64,000 nucleotides of DNA from CAVVIH01 sp963748295 (GTDB lineage Bacteria > Acidobacteriota > Vicinamibacteria > Vicinamibacterales > 2-12-FULL-66-21): assembly GCA_963748295.1 (NCBI GenBank), contig CAVVIH010000008.1, forward strand, positions 620,001 through 684,000, written 5' to 3'. The notes beneath the pieces are model-generated. The model searched no databases, had not been told where the DNA came from, and was given only the letters and a program-made list of their open reading frames with translations. A program made the position numbers and the translations under genes. Of this stretch, positions 1 to 8,512 are shown piece after piece (position 1 is the first letter of the stretch; the number at the start of each line of letters is the position of its first letter).

Positions 1-594
1 GCCGAGGCCGCGGTGCCGGCGATGAACTTCGTCGCCAATACCGACGCGCTCATCTTCGACCTGCGGCGCAACGGCGGCGGGTCGCCGGTGACGATCGGGC
101 TGATCTCCAGCTACCTGTTCGACACCGTCGTGCATCTGAACGACTTCTACATCCGCGAATTCGACCGCACGCAGCAGTTCTTCACCAAGGCCGATGTCCA
201 GGGACCGCGGTACGGCGAGAAGAAGCCGGTGTTCGTGCTGACCAGCAGCCGCACGTTCTCGGCCGCCGAGGAATTCACCTACAACCTCAAGAGCCTGAAG
301 CGCGCGACGATCGTCGGCGAGACGACCGGCGGCGGCGCGCATCCCGGCGGCGTCCGGCGCATCACCGATCAGTTCGGGATCTGGCTGCCGAACGGCCGGG
401 CCATCAACCCGATCACGAAAACGAACTGGGAAGGTGTCGGCATCGAGCCGGACATCAAGGTCGAGATCGCGCAGGCGCTGCAGGCGGCGCATCTCGCCGC
501 CCTGGGGAAGATTCGCGACACCGCCAGCGACGATCGACACCGCCAACAGCTGGATGCCGCTATCGCGGCGCTGAAGGAGGACGCCGCGAAATAG
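1..594 (+). CDS. S41-family peptidase, C-terminal part (5' end outside window)
   Basis: The reading frame is open from the first base, so the start lies upstream of the window. The visible 197 residues are the catalytic half of a C-terminal-processing/IRBP-like S41 serine protease. The strand motif FDLRRNGGGS is followed by TSSRTFSAAEEF, whose second serine fits the family nucleophile, and by GETTGGGAHPGG. The end of the domain and a helical tail rich in Ala, Asp and Arg follow. Related proteins are usually exported and cut peptides, but the signal peptide would be in the missing part. The gene ends in a strong hairpin and faces the next gene tail to tail. Confidence 0.85.
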   Translation, partial: AEAAVPAMNFVANTDALIFDLRRNGGGSPVTIGLISSYLFDTVVHLNDFYIREFDRTQQFFTKADVQGPRYGEKKPVFVLTSSRTFSAAEEFTYNLKSLKRATIVGETTGGGAHPGGVRRITDQFGIWLPNGRAINPITKTNWEGVGIEPDIKVEIAQALQAAHLAALGKIRDTASDDRHRQQLDAAIAALKEDAAK

Positions 595-610
595 CGCGGC
601 GTCCGCCTTC
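573..610 (+). terminator. Hairpin terminator overlapping the S41 stop codon
   Basis: Bases 573-588 pair with 595-610 with one mismatch around a six-base loop (aaatag) that contains the stop codon; the ten inner pairs are perfect and GC-rich. The hairpin is followed by ctttcc, so the T tract is short. It lies between two convergent genes and may serve both strands. Confidence 0.6.
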
Positions 611-625
611 TTTCCACGTTGCGCC

Positions 626-1153
626 TCACTGAGTGATGGTGAACTGGTAACACTCGCTCGTCAGCGCGACGGCGGAGTTGTCCTGCCGGATCACGCGGAA
701 GTGAATATCGAACCGCGAGCCAACCGGAAACGCCGATAGATCGCGAAACAGCTCTTCACGCGCGGTTCCGCTCGCATCGGTCACCAGGGGCTGAGGGGTG
801 AGGCCCTTCCCCAGGGTCAGCCAGCCCGTGCTCGTGCAGTTGTCGTCCGGGTTGAGGTCTACCGCCCGCTGCAGCACATACGCCGTCTGAGGGGCGAGGT
901 CCCGCACCCACGTATCGAGGTGAACGATCAGCGCATCGTCATTGGGCTGGCGGAACTTGACGAGGCCGAACCCCTCCCCGCGCAGCACGACCTCAATGTT
1001 GAAGGGCGGGCTCTCGGGCCCCCATGGCGGGGTTGCCGCTGTTCGTTCACCGACCACCGCCGCAGGGGCGGTTGGACTGTCCGACTGGCTGGTGCAGCCG
1101 GTTGCGAACACCGCCGCAGCGATCATGACTCCACACGCATGCGATCGAAACAT
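626..1153 (-). CDS. Small predicted lipoprotein of unknown function
   Basis: This is a 175-residue protein starting at MFRSHACG. An N-terminal hydrophobic stretch ends in FATGC, a usable lipobox, so it is probably lipidated and placed in the envelope. The mature part is hydrophilic at first (Ser, Pro, Thr), then has a beta-rich domain with three further cysteines (DDNCTS, SECYQF) that could form a disulfide. I do not recognise the family. The frame stays open 20 codons upstream, but the signal peptide fixes the start. It is divergent from the winged-helix/FHA gene, so the 113-base gap should hold both promoters. Confidence 0.65.
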   Translation of the reverse strand: MFRSHACGVMIAAAVFATGCTSQSDSPTAPAAVVGERTAATPPWGPESPPFNIEVVLRGEGFGLVKFRQPNDDALIVHLDTWVRDLAPQTAYVLQRAVDLNPDDNCTSTGWLTLGKGLTPQPLVTDASGTAREELFRDLSAFPVGSRFDIHFRVIRQDNSAVALTSECYQFTITQ

Positions 1154-1266
1154 GAGAACCTCCGCCGCAATCCTCGCCGCTGGCGGCGCTATGCGCCATC
1201 GAGAGCGTCTCAAGCTTTTCTGAAGATCTGATGCAGGAGCCGGGGGCTATAATCCGCGCGACCCCT

Positions 1267-2466
1267 ATGCCAGGCCGGTTCCGGTTCGGAGAGTTCGAGC
1301 TCGACCTCGACGCGTATGTGCTGCGCCTGCGCGACGAGCGAATCAGGCTCGAAAAGATTCCGATGGAACTGCTGATTCTTCTGGTGCGCAGCGCCGGCAC
1401 TTTGGTGCCGCGCGGCGAGATCCAGTCGGCATTGTGGGGTCCCGACGTGTTCGTCGAACGGGATGCGGCAGTCAACACGGCGATCGGAAAACTACGGAAA
1501 GCCCTCGGCGACGATGCGGACACGCCGATATTCGTGGAGACCGTTGTCGGAAAGGGCTATCGCTTCATTGCTCCGGTCCTCGGAACCGCATCGTCCCCAT
1601 CATTCCCGCACTACCTTCTGAGTCGAGGGCGGCGCGAGTTCAGCCTGGAGGCAGGCGACCACATTCTCGGCCGTGAGCCTGTCGCGGCCGTATTCGTGGA
1701 CCATCCATCCGTGTCGCGGCGTCATGCGCGGATTCGGATCGACGCCGACGGAGCGGTCCTCGAAGACATGAAGAGCCGCAACGGCACGTTTCTCAACGGC
1801 CGGAGAATCGACAAGCCTGCGCGGCTCGCCCACGGCGCCGTGATTGGCCTCGGGCCGGTGACGCTGACGTTCCGGGTGAAGTCGGCGCCTGCGTCGACGC
1901 TGCCGGTGGTGAAGAGCGCCGGCAGTGACATAAAGGATGCGTGTGCGGATGTCGTTACGGGCAGGGACGAGGCTGGGAGCATACGAGATCCTGACGCCGC
2001 TCGGCGCCGGCGGCATGGGCGAGGTCTATCGCGCACGCGACTCACGCCTGGGCCGCGAGATTGCGGTGAAGGTCGTGTCGGAACGGCTGGCCGGCGACGC
2101 CGATGCGCTGAAGCGATTCGAACGCGAGGCGCGCGCCGTCGCGTCGCTGTCGCACCCGAACATTCTGGCGATTCACGACTTCGGGCGAGAGGGCGAGATC
2201 ACCTATGCCGTCATGGAGCTGCTGGACGGCAGTCCGCTGGACGAGAGAATTGGCGACAGCCTGACGCCGCGCGAGGCGGTCGAGATCGCCGCGTCGATTG
2301 CCGACGGTCTCGCCTCGGCGCACGGCAAGGGCGTCGTGCATCGCGATCTCAAACCGGCCAACGTCTTCATCACGCACGACGGACTGGTGAAGATTCTCGA
2401 TTTCGGTCTGGCCAGAGAAGCGGTGGCGGACACCGCTCGTCTGGCTGCCGCGACGCACTCTGTTGA
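1267..2466 (+). CDS. Winged-helix (OmpR/PhoB type) plus FHA-domain regulator; 3' end probably frameshifted
   Basis: Residues about 3-105 form a transcriptional-regulator C-terminal winged helix (start FRFGEFELDLD, end VVGKGYRFIAPV). Residues about 120-215 form an FHA domain (GREPVAAVFVDHPSVSRRHARI, then SRNGTFLNGRRI), which binds phosphothreonine. There is no receiver domain. Domain-like sequence stops near 1930. Beyond that the frame stays open to 2466 only as Arg-rich sequence overlapping the kinase gene in another frame. A TAA at 1931-1933 in the neighbouring frame would end a normal protein of about 222 residues just before the kinase start, so a one-base indel shortly upstream is likely. 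Functionally it should pair with the adjacent kinase: phosphorylation sensed by FHA, output through the winged helix. Confidence 0.75.
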   Translation: MPGRFRFGEFELDLDAYVLRLRDERIRLEKIPMELLILLVRSAGTLVPRGEIQSALWGPDVFVERDAAVNTAIGKLRKALGDDADTPIFVETVVGKGYRFIAPVLGTASSPSFPHYLLSRGRREFSLEAGDHILGREPVAAVFVDHPSVSRRHARIRIDADGAVLEDMKSRNGTFLNGRRIDKPARLAHGAVIGLGPVTLTFRVKSAPASTLPVVKSAGSDIKDACADVVTGRDEAGSIRDPDAARRRRHGRGLSRTRLTPGPRDCGEGRVGTAGRRRRCAEAIRTRGARRRVAVAPEHSGDSRLRARGRDHLCRHGAAGRQSAGRENWRQPDAARGGRDRRVDCRRSRLGARQGRRASRSQTGQRLHHARRTGEDSRFRSGQRSGGGHRSSGCRDALC

Positions 2467-4303
2467 AACCGCGCCCGGTGTCGTGCTCGGAACAGTGGGC
2501 TACATGTCTCCGGAACAGGTGAGAGGCGAGCCGGCTGATCATCGATCGGACATTTTTTCTCTTGGTTGTGTTCTGTACGAAATGCTTGCCGGACGCCCGC
2601 CGTTCCGGCGCGACACACCCGCGGAGACGCAGGCCGCCATTCTCAGGGATCCGCCATCCGCGCTTGCAGACGATCCCGGCGTGCCGCCGCGTCTGGCGGC
2701 GGTCGTTCGAAGGTGCCTGGAAAAGAATCCGGACCAGCGGTTCCAGTCGGCGCGCGACCTCGCGTTTGCTCTTCGCGACTCCCTCAGTGCGACGACAGGC
2801 ACGGGAGCCGCGACTCGCTCGCGCGCCCGGCTCATGACCGCGGCGGCCGTCCTTCTCTTCGTCCTCGGCGGTGGCTGGTGGTTGAGCGCGCGCCCACACT
2901 TCTGGCTGGATGGACCGAAGATCGGATCGCTCGCCGTGCTTCCGCTGGCCAATCTGTCCGGGGATGCAGGACAGGACTCCTTCGCCGACGCGATGACCGA
3001 GGAGCTCACCACGCGGCTCGCCAGGATGGGAACGTGGCGAATCACCTCACGCGCGTCGGCAATGGGCTATCGCGGCACTCGCAAGAACGCGCGCGAGATC
3101 GCACGCGAGCTCGGCGTCGACGCGCTGATCGAAGGTTCGATCATCCGCGAGGGATCGCGGGTCAAGATCACCGCGCAGCTCATCGACCCGCAGACCGATC
3201 AGCACCTGTGGGCCGACACTTACGAGCGCCAGATCGAAAGCGTGCTCGCGATCCAGAACGACGTCGCGCGGGCAATCGCGCGTGAAGTGGGCCTGACGTT
3301 GACGCCGGAACAGAACGCGAGCCTGTCGGCAGCGACCAGGAACGTTCTTCCGGCGGCCTATGACGCGTACGTCCGCGGCCGCCATGCCTGGAACAAGCGA
3401 ACCGAGCCTGACCTGTGGCAGGCGGTCCGTTTCTTTCAGGAATCGATCGACGCCGACCCCACCTACGCGCCTGCCTACGCCGGGCTTGCGGATTGTTACG
3501 CACAACTCGGCTACGGTTCGTACATCTCGCCCGAGGACTCGTTCCCGCGAGCGCGCGCCGCCGCGCAGAAGGCCCTCGAGCTCGACCCGACGCTGGCCGA
3601 CGCGCACGCGTCGCTCGGCTACGCCCTGATGTACTACGACTGGAACTTCGCGCTCGCCGAACGGGAGTACAAACAAGCGATCGAATTGAATCCGAACAGC
3701 GCCACCGCCCGGCAGTGGTATGCGTACCTCCTGACCGCGATGGAACGGCTCAGCGAAGCGGAGCGAGAGGTCGGGATTGCCAAGACCCTGGATCCGCTTT
3801 CGGTGCCGATCGCGACGGACCGCGCCTTCATGCTGCATTACTACGGGAAGAACGATGAGGCGCTGCACTCGGTCAAGCTCGCGCTCGAGATGAACTCCAA
3901 GGCGCCGCTGGCGTATTTCTGGCTCGGGCGCATCTACACGTCCCAAGGGCGCAACGAGGAAGCGCTGGCCGCTTTCAAGAACCTGGGGCCGCTTCGCACG
4001 TTTACACCCGGGATGTCTGCGCTCGGTTTCTTCTACGGGCAGTCCGGCCGTACGCAAGAGGCGCAGGGTATCCTCGCCGAGTTCGACGACCTGGCCCGCC
4101 GGGGCCGCTATGCCTCCAGCTACGCGATCGCGGTGGTTCACGCGGGGCTCGGGGATCGCGAGCGCGCGTTCGCCGCGCTGGATGCTGCTTACCGCGAGCG
4201 GTCGCACTGGCTCCTGTGGCTGAAGCGCGATCCGCGCTGGGACGGCATCCGGGCGGACCCGCGATTTCAGGCGCTCGTCCGCAAGGTGGGGCTGCCGTCC
4301 TGA
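1949..4303 (+). CDS. Ser/Thr protein kinase with TM segment, TolB/FlgO-like domain and TPR repeats
   Basis: The 784-residue protein has an N-terminal Hanks-type kinase (residues 10-265) with an intact P loop (GAGGMGEVY), ATP lysine K41, catalytic HRDLKPAN (D133), DFG at 151 and the SPEQ activation segment. One TM helix near 285-302 (VLLFVLGGGWWL) follows. Outside it lies a domain starting SLAVLPLANLSGD, the FlgO/TolB-N-like module common in these kinases, then TPR repeats to the C-terminus. Start 1949 was chosen over ATG 1937 because aaagga lies about 11 bases upstream. It probably senses envelope conditions and phosphorylates proteins including the FHA partner upstream. The stop is seven bases from the convergent gene. 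Confidence 0.9.
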   Translation: MSLRAGTRLGAYEILTPLGAGGMGEVYRARDSRLGREIAVKVVSERLAGDADALKRFEREARAVASLSHPNILAIHDFGREGEITYAVMELLDGSPLDERIGDSLTPREAVEIAASIADGLASAHGKGVVHRDLKPANVFITHDGLVKILDFGLAREAVADTARLAAATHSVETAPGVVLGTVGYMSPEQVRGEPADHRSDIFSLGCVLYEMLAGRPPFRRDTPAETQAAILRDPPSALADDPGVPPRLAAVVRRCLEKNPDQRFQSARDLAFALRDSLSATTGTGAATRSRARLMTAAAVLLFVLGGGWWLSARPHFWLDGPKIGSLAVLPLANLSGDAGQDSFADAMTEELTTRLARMGTWRITSRASAMGYRGTRKNAREIARELGVDALIEGSIIREGSRVKITAQLIDPQTDQHLWADTYERQIESVLAIQNDVARAIAREVGLTLTPEQNASLSAATRNVLPAAYDAYVRGRHAWNKRTEPDLWQAVRFFQESIDADPTYAPAYAGLADCYAQLGYGSYISPEDSFPRARAAAQKALELDPTLADAHASLGYALMYYDWNFALAEREYKQAIELNPNSATARQWYAYLLTAMERLSEAEREVGIAKTLDPLSVPIATDRAFMLHYYGKNDEALHSVKLALEMNSKAPLAYFWLGRIYTSQGRNEEALAAFKNLGPLRTFTPGMSALGFFYGQSGRTQEAQGILAEFDDLARRGRYASSYAIAVVHAGLGDRERAFAALDAAYRERSHWLLWLKRDPRWDGIRADPRFQALVRKVGLPS

Positions 4304-4309
4304 CCGGGC

Positions 4310-5540
4310 TCAGCGCGCTGTCGAGCCGATTCGATACAGGTGCGTCGCGGTTCGCAGAAACACCGATCCGGACGCGATGGCCATCGACGCGAGCGTCGGC
4401 GCGTCGAGTGCATTCTCCGACAGCACCTTCACGCTGCGGCCTGGGCGCCAGCACGGTCGTGACGCCGTCCTCGCTTTGAAAGTAGATCCGCCCGTCCGCG
4501 AACACCGGCGAGGCGGAGAACGCGCCATTCAGCCGGTGCTGCCAGACGATCGCGCCGGTCTTCGCATCCAGGCACGTGACGACGCCGTTGTCGCTCACCA
4601 TGTACAGCTCGTCACCAACCAGCAGCGGTGACGGCGTCAGCGACACGCCGCGGTTCATCGTCCAGGCGATGTGCGTTCGCGTGACGTCCCCCTTGCCGTC
4701 GGGCCTGATTGCCATCAGCGAGGGCTGCTGGAATCCTGTCGTGATGTAGACGAGGCCGTGCCCGGCGACCGGCCTCGGCACGTTGGAGAACCCGTCCGGG
4801 TAGCTCACACGCCAGATTTCCTTGCCGCTCTGCGGATCGTAGGCGGCCGCGTAGAACGCGGCGACGCTCACGAGCTGTTCTTGCTCGCCCTGACGAATGA
4901 CGAGCGGCGTCGTGTACGCCTGCGACCACGGGCGCCGGCGCGACGTCTTCCATCGCACCTTCCCCGTGTTCTTGTCGAGCGCGACGACGAACGCCGCATC
5001 CGCGCCGTCGCAGTTGACGATGAGCAGATCGCCGTGAACGACGGGCGAGGCGCCGTTGCCGTGCTGCGTCAGGTGGCGCTGCCGCGTCTTCCACAACACG
5101 CTGCCGTCCATCGTGACCGCCGCGGTTCCCTCGTCGCCGAAGTGCACGTAGATCCGATCGCCGTCGGCAACCGGTGTGGGAGATGCGTGGCTGTTCTTCT
5201 CGTTCAGGAGTCCGGCGTTGCCAATGCGAAAGACCTCGACGTCGAGCGCTTCGCGGCCCGACTCGACGTCGTAGGCGACGAGCCGCAGCGCGCCATCGCG
5301 ACCCGAAGTCGCGGTCGTGAGCCACACGCGTCCGTTCGCCACGATCGGCGACGACCATCCCCGGCCTGGAACCGGCGCTTTCCAGACCACGTTGCGAGTC
5401 GAGGACCACTGGAAGGGAATGCCGCGCTCCGCGGAGTGACCCTGGCCGTCGGGACCGCGGAACTGCGGCCAGTCCTCGGCTGCGAGGGTCGCAGACAACA
5501 GGATGCCGCCGGCGGCGAGCATGATTGCCGTGCGTTTCAT
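4310..5540 (-). CDS. Secreted PQQ-type beta-propeller protein (one frameshift)
   Basis: The start MKRTAIML leads a signal peptide ending near LAAEDWPQFRGP. WPQFRGPDG is the classic opening of outer-surface PQQ-like propeller proteins. Repeats such as ALDKNTGKVRWKT, CLDAKTGAIVWQH and DPQSGKEIWRV mark blades of the PQQ-binding-like fold, about 405 residues in all. Catalytic residues of true PQQ alcohol dehydrogenases are not evident, so the role (binding or oxidoreductase) is open. The frame breaks near 4443-4447 at a ggg run. Removing one base restores APGRSVKV and the C-terminus ending at 4310. It is convergent with the kinase gene. Confidence 0.8.
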
Positions 5541-5614
5541 GCCGCCTATTATGCGTTGCAAGATAGACGGAGTTTACGGTGATTGAGGTGAGGAGTTCGA
5601 CAGAGCTCACGGTG

Positions 5615-5837
5615 TTTTCAACACGGAGGCACGGAGACGCGGAGGTACACGGAGAGAACATGAGTGACCTGTGCCCGCGCTGCGCGCGGCACAACGAGGT
5701 CAACGGCCGAAATTCAGCGCCCAGATAATCAGAGGCGCTTGATTTCGACCGTTGCCTCGTTCGTCCGGCCGCCGAAGGCCGGCGGGCCACAGGCCACCTC
5801 CGTGCGTCTCCGCGCCTCCGTGCCTCCGTGTTGAAAA
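5615..5837. repeat. Dispersed-repeat inverted pair in a 430-base gene-free stretch
   Basis: The gap 5541-5969 has no convincing gene. Its centre holds a perfect 22-base inverted repeat, arms 5615-5636 and 5816-5837, built from cacggaggcacggag-type units. Weaker matching continues inward to about 5656 and 5796. The spacer contains a second hairpin, gtgcccgcgc against gcgcggcac near 5671-5692. Such ggaggcacggag units are seen as dispersed repeats in many environmental bacteria. The function is unknown; it could form a large cruciform or serve as a bidirectional terminator. Confidence 0.7.
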
Positions 5838-5969
5838 CTTCGTGACCTCCGTCCTCTCCTCTTTCCTCGAACACCGTGACCTCGATCTGCGCTACGGGGC
5901 ATGCACGCTGCCCCGATTTCAGGTGGGCCGCCGCGCTGAATACCGCCATGGCCCGTCCATAATCGGTGT

Positions 5970-6788
5970 GTGAAGTCCACACTGACCGCCGCGACGCCGA
6001 CACCGGAAACCAGCTTCCGACTGTTCCTTCAATCCGAGCTCGCTCGCCGTTGCACCCGCAACAGCCAGTACTCACTGCGCGCATTCGCCCTGCATCTGGA
6101 CGTGGATCATTCCACGCTGTCGCAATGGCTCCGCGGGCGCAGGCCGATGACGCTTCGGACGATCGAGGCGCTCGGCCAGGCGCTCCGGCTGCCGGCGTCG
6201 ACGATCGAGCAGTACGTGGACAACGCCCGTCGGGAACCAGAGGACATCGCGCCCCGAAACGCGAGCGTGCTGACGGGCGACACGCTGGCAGCAATCCCCG
6301 ACTGGTATCACTTCGCCATTCTGGAGCTGACGCACCTGGCGGAATTCCAGCCCGACAGCCGATGGATCGCGCGGGTGCTCGACATCAGCGTGGACGAAGT
6401 GAACGTCGCGCTCCAGCGACTCATCCGGCTCGACCTCCTCGACATGGCCGCGCGAGATCGGTGGGTGGACACCGCCGGCGACGCGCGCGTGAGCCTGCAG
6501 TCGCTTCCGCCGGAAACGATCGACCAGCGTCAGGCGGGTAGCGCCAGGCTTTCCGCATCGGCCGCGCGCTTCGTTCCGGTGACGTATCGCGAGCAGGCCT
6601 CGATCACGATCGCCGTCAACAGTGCGTCGCTGCCGCGCGCGTTCGAGATCGTCTCCCGATTCCGTCAGCAGCTGCTCGACGTCCTGACGGAAGGCGAGCG
6701 GGACGACGTCTATCAGATCGAGATCGCACTCTTCCCTGTAACGACCCTCAAACGAGAAAGGACCGACCGCACATGGGATGCGCCGTAG
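5970..6788 (+). CDS. TIGR02147/DUF4423-type helix-turn-helix regulator
   Basis: The 272-residue protein starts at GTG. An N-terminal helix-turn-helix (residues about 15-65, SLRAFALHLDVDHSTLSQWLRGRRP) is followed by the DUF4423 region with its WYHFAILELTHL signature and a predicted second winged-helix segment, ending with ITIAVNSASLPRAFEIVSRFRQQLL. The family is TIGR02147, first described in Fibrobacter and common in Bdellovibrio and Acidobacteria; targets are generally unknown. It overlaps the next gene by 16 bases, so the two are probably co-transcribed. Confidence 0.8.
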   Translation: MKSTLTAATPTPETSFRLFLQSELARRCTRNSQYSLRAFALHLDVDHSTLSQWLRGRRPMTLRTIEALGQALRLPASTIEQYVDNARREPEDIAPRNASVLTGDTLAAIPDWYHFAILELTHLAEFQPDSRWIARVLDISVDEVNVALQRLIRLDLLDMAARDRWVDTAGDARVSLQSLPPETIDQRQAGSARLSASAARFVPVTYREQASITIAVNSASLPRAFEIVSRFRQQLLDVLTEGERDDVYQIEIALFPVTTLKRERTDRTWDAP

Positions 6789-7123
6789 TGCAATGGCAGA
6801 TGGTGGTGAAGGATCCGGAGGCTCAGACGCATTTCTACTCGAGCCTGTTCGACTGGCGGGTGCGCAGCGACAATCCGCTCGGCTACCGCGTCGTGGACAC
6901 CGGCACACCCGAGGGGATTTCGGGCGGCGTCTGGCCGGCGCCTCCCGAAGGGCACAATCTCGTGCAGCTGTTCATCCGCGTCGATTCCGTCGCGGACTAC
7001 GTGAGCAAGGCCGAGCGGCTGGGGGCGCGTACGATCATCGGACCGCAAACGCTGCCCGAGGGGGACGTGCTCGCGATTCTCCAGGATCCGCAGGGCCTGT
7101 CGTTCGGGCTCGTGGGTCGCTAG
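6773..7123 (+). CDS. VOC-superfamily (glyoxalase-fold) protein
   Basis: A 116-residue single-domain vicinal-oxygen-chelate protein. The beta-alpha-beta-beta-beta modules are visible: WQMVVKDPEAQTHFYSSLFDW opens the first and LVQLFIRVDSVADYVSKAERLGA the second, closing with DPQGLSFGLVG. The usual metal ligands are not all evident (there is no early His), so an enzyme role is uncertain. It overlaps the upstream regulator gene and is likely coupled to it. The stop overlaps the stop of the convergent DinB gene. Confidence 0.8.
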   Translation: MGCAVVQWQMVVKDPEAQTHFYSSLFDWRVRSDNPLGYRVVDTGTPEGISGGVWPAPPEGHNLVQLFIRVDSVADYVSKAERLGARTIIGPQTLPEGDVLAILQDPQGLSFGLVGR

Positions 7124-7581
7124 GGTTCGTCCGCGCTGGGGCCGTAGATCTGCGGCACCGTCGATCCCATCGGGCGCAGGTACGTGGTGATCTGCCCCCG
7201 ATGGTGAACGATGTCGAAGAGGAAGCTCCACGCCATCGGCGAGGCGGGGCGCTGGCTGCCGAAGAACTCGAGCGTGCCATCCCAGCGCGCGGCCGGCAGC
7301 GCCTTCAGCCGGCGGACGATGTCCGCGCTCTGCTTCTCGTACATCGCGACCTGTTCCTTCATCGACGATGGCTCTGGCGCCGGCGTCCACTCGGCCTTGC
7401 CGGTCTCCAGCGCGTCGATGAGCATCTTCTCTTCGCAGAGGATCTGCCAGGCGATTGCGCTGGCGGTCCTCGACTTCGGATCGGGACGGTAGGCCGACCC
7501 CTCCGGGATTCGCGCGAGCACGTTGCGCGTGGTCTTCGATTCGTCTTCCCAGAATTTGGTGAACAGCTGTCGGTCTTCCAT
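7120..7581 (-). CDS. DinB-family protein (putative metal-dependent hydrolase)
   Basis: A 153-residue four-helix-bundle protein starting MEDRQLFTKFWEDE. The DinB/YfiT pattern is present: an N-terminal acidic helix, a middle helix with CEEKMLIDALE, and a C-terminal metal-ligand helix FDIVHHRGQITTYLR. DinB proteins bind Zn or Ni through three histidines; HHRGQ provides one or two of them. Some members are thiol transferases, but the substrate here is unknown. The start was placed after a plausible ggaggccgcc site. It lies 14 bases downstream of the FAH-family gene on the same strand. Confidence 0.8.
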   Translation of the reverse strand: MEDRQLFTKFWEDESKTTRNVLARIPEGSAYRPDPKSRTASAIAWQILCEEKMLIDALETGKAEWTPAPEPSSMKEQVAMYEKQSADIVRRLKALPAARWDGTLEFFGSQRPASPMAWSFLFDIVHHRGQITTYLRPMGSTVPQIYGPSADEP

Positions 7582-7595
7582 ACGGCGGCCTCCGA

Positions 7596-8447
7596 TTACT
7601 TTCCCCGCTCGACCTTGTTGCGCAGCACGCCGATCCCCTCGATCTCCACTTCGACGATGTCGCCCGGCTTCATCGCCTTGGTGCTGCCGGGCGTGCCCGT
7701 GTAGATCACGTCGCCTGGCTCGAGCGTCACGAACCGGCTGACGTAGCTGATGATGGCCGGAACGTCGAAGATCAGATCCTTCGTGCGCTGCGATTGCAGC
7801 ACCACCCCGTTGACGCGCGTTTGCAGGAGCAGATCGCCGTAATTGAGCCCGGTCACGATCGCCGGGCCCATCGGTCCGAACGTATCCGACGCCTTCGCGC
7901 GGAACCACTGAAGATCGTTTTTCTGCCAGGCACGCTCGCTGACGTCGTTGCCGGCGGTCACGCCGAATACATACTGCGGCGCGTCGGCTGCGCTGACGTT
8001 CTTCGCCCGCTTGCCGATGACGACCACGAGCTCTCCCTCGAAGTGCAGATCGAGCGCGTCCTCGGGCGCGACAATCGCCGCATCCGGACCGACGATCGAG
8101 GTCGGGAGCTTTGCGAAGAGTCCCGGATACGCTGCGGCGGGACGCTCGCCGAGATGCGACTTGTAGTTGAGCCCGACCGCGATCACCTTCGACGGCTCGC
8201 AGGGGGCCAGCAGCCGCACGTCCGGGAGCTTGACTACCCGGCCGGTTTCGACCGGCTTCACGAACAGATCGCCTTTCAGCTCGCGGATGGTCTCGCCGTC
8301 GAGCACCCCGTAGGCCGTGATATTTCCATGCGAGTAGCGGACATACCGCTTGATCGGCGCCTGTGCCTGCGCCGCGGCGGGAATCGACAGCCCGATCCCG
8401 AGTAGTGCAACGAGAAAAACGGCGACGATCCGCGGTGATCGGTCCAC
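7596..8447 (-). CDS. Fumarylacetoacetate hydrolase-family protein with signal peptide
   Basis: The 283-residue protein has a clear Sec signal (VAVFLVALLGIGLSIPAAAQAQA) before an FAH C-terminal domain. Hallmarks are VIAVGLNYKSHL, the metal-binding E-x-E in HFEGELVVVIGK, GNDVSERAWQ and GDVIYTGTPGS. Family members split C-C bonds in acylpyruvates or related diketo acids with Mg or Mn. Export is unusual because most are cytoplasmic. It is probably co-transcribed with the downstream DinB gene and divergent from the DUF885 gene, only 65 bases away. Confidence 0.85.
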   Translation of the reverse strand: MDRSPRIVAVFLVALLGIGLSIPAAAQAQAPIKRYVRYSHGNITAYGVLDGETIRELKGDLFVKPVETGRVVKLPDVRLLAPCEPSKVIAVGLNYKSHLGERPAAAYPGLFAKLPTSIVGPDAAIVAPEDALDLHFEGELVVVIGKRAKNVSAADAPQYVFGVTAGNDVSERAWQKNDLQWFRAKASDTFGPMGPAIVTGLNYGDLLLQTRVNGVVLQSQRTKDLIFDVPAIISYVSRFVTLEPGDVIYTGTPGSTKAMKPGDIVEVEIEGIGVLRNKVERGK

Positions 8448-8512
8448 GTTGTATCCTCCTGTCCGGCACTGTTTACCACATCTTCGAAGGTTGCGCCTTT
8501 CCGGAGGCTGTC

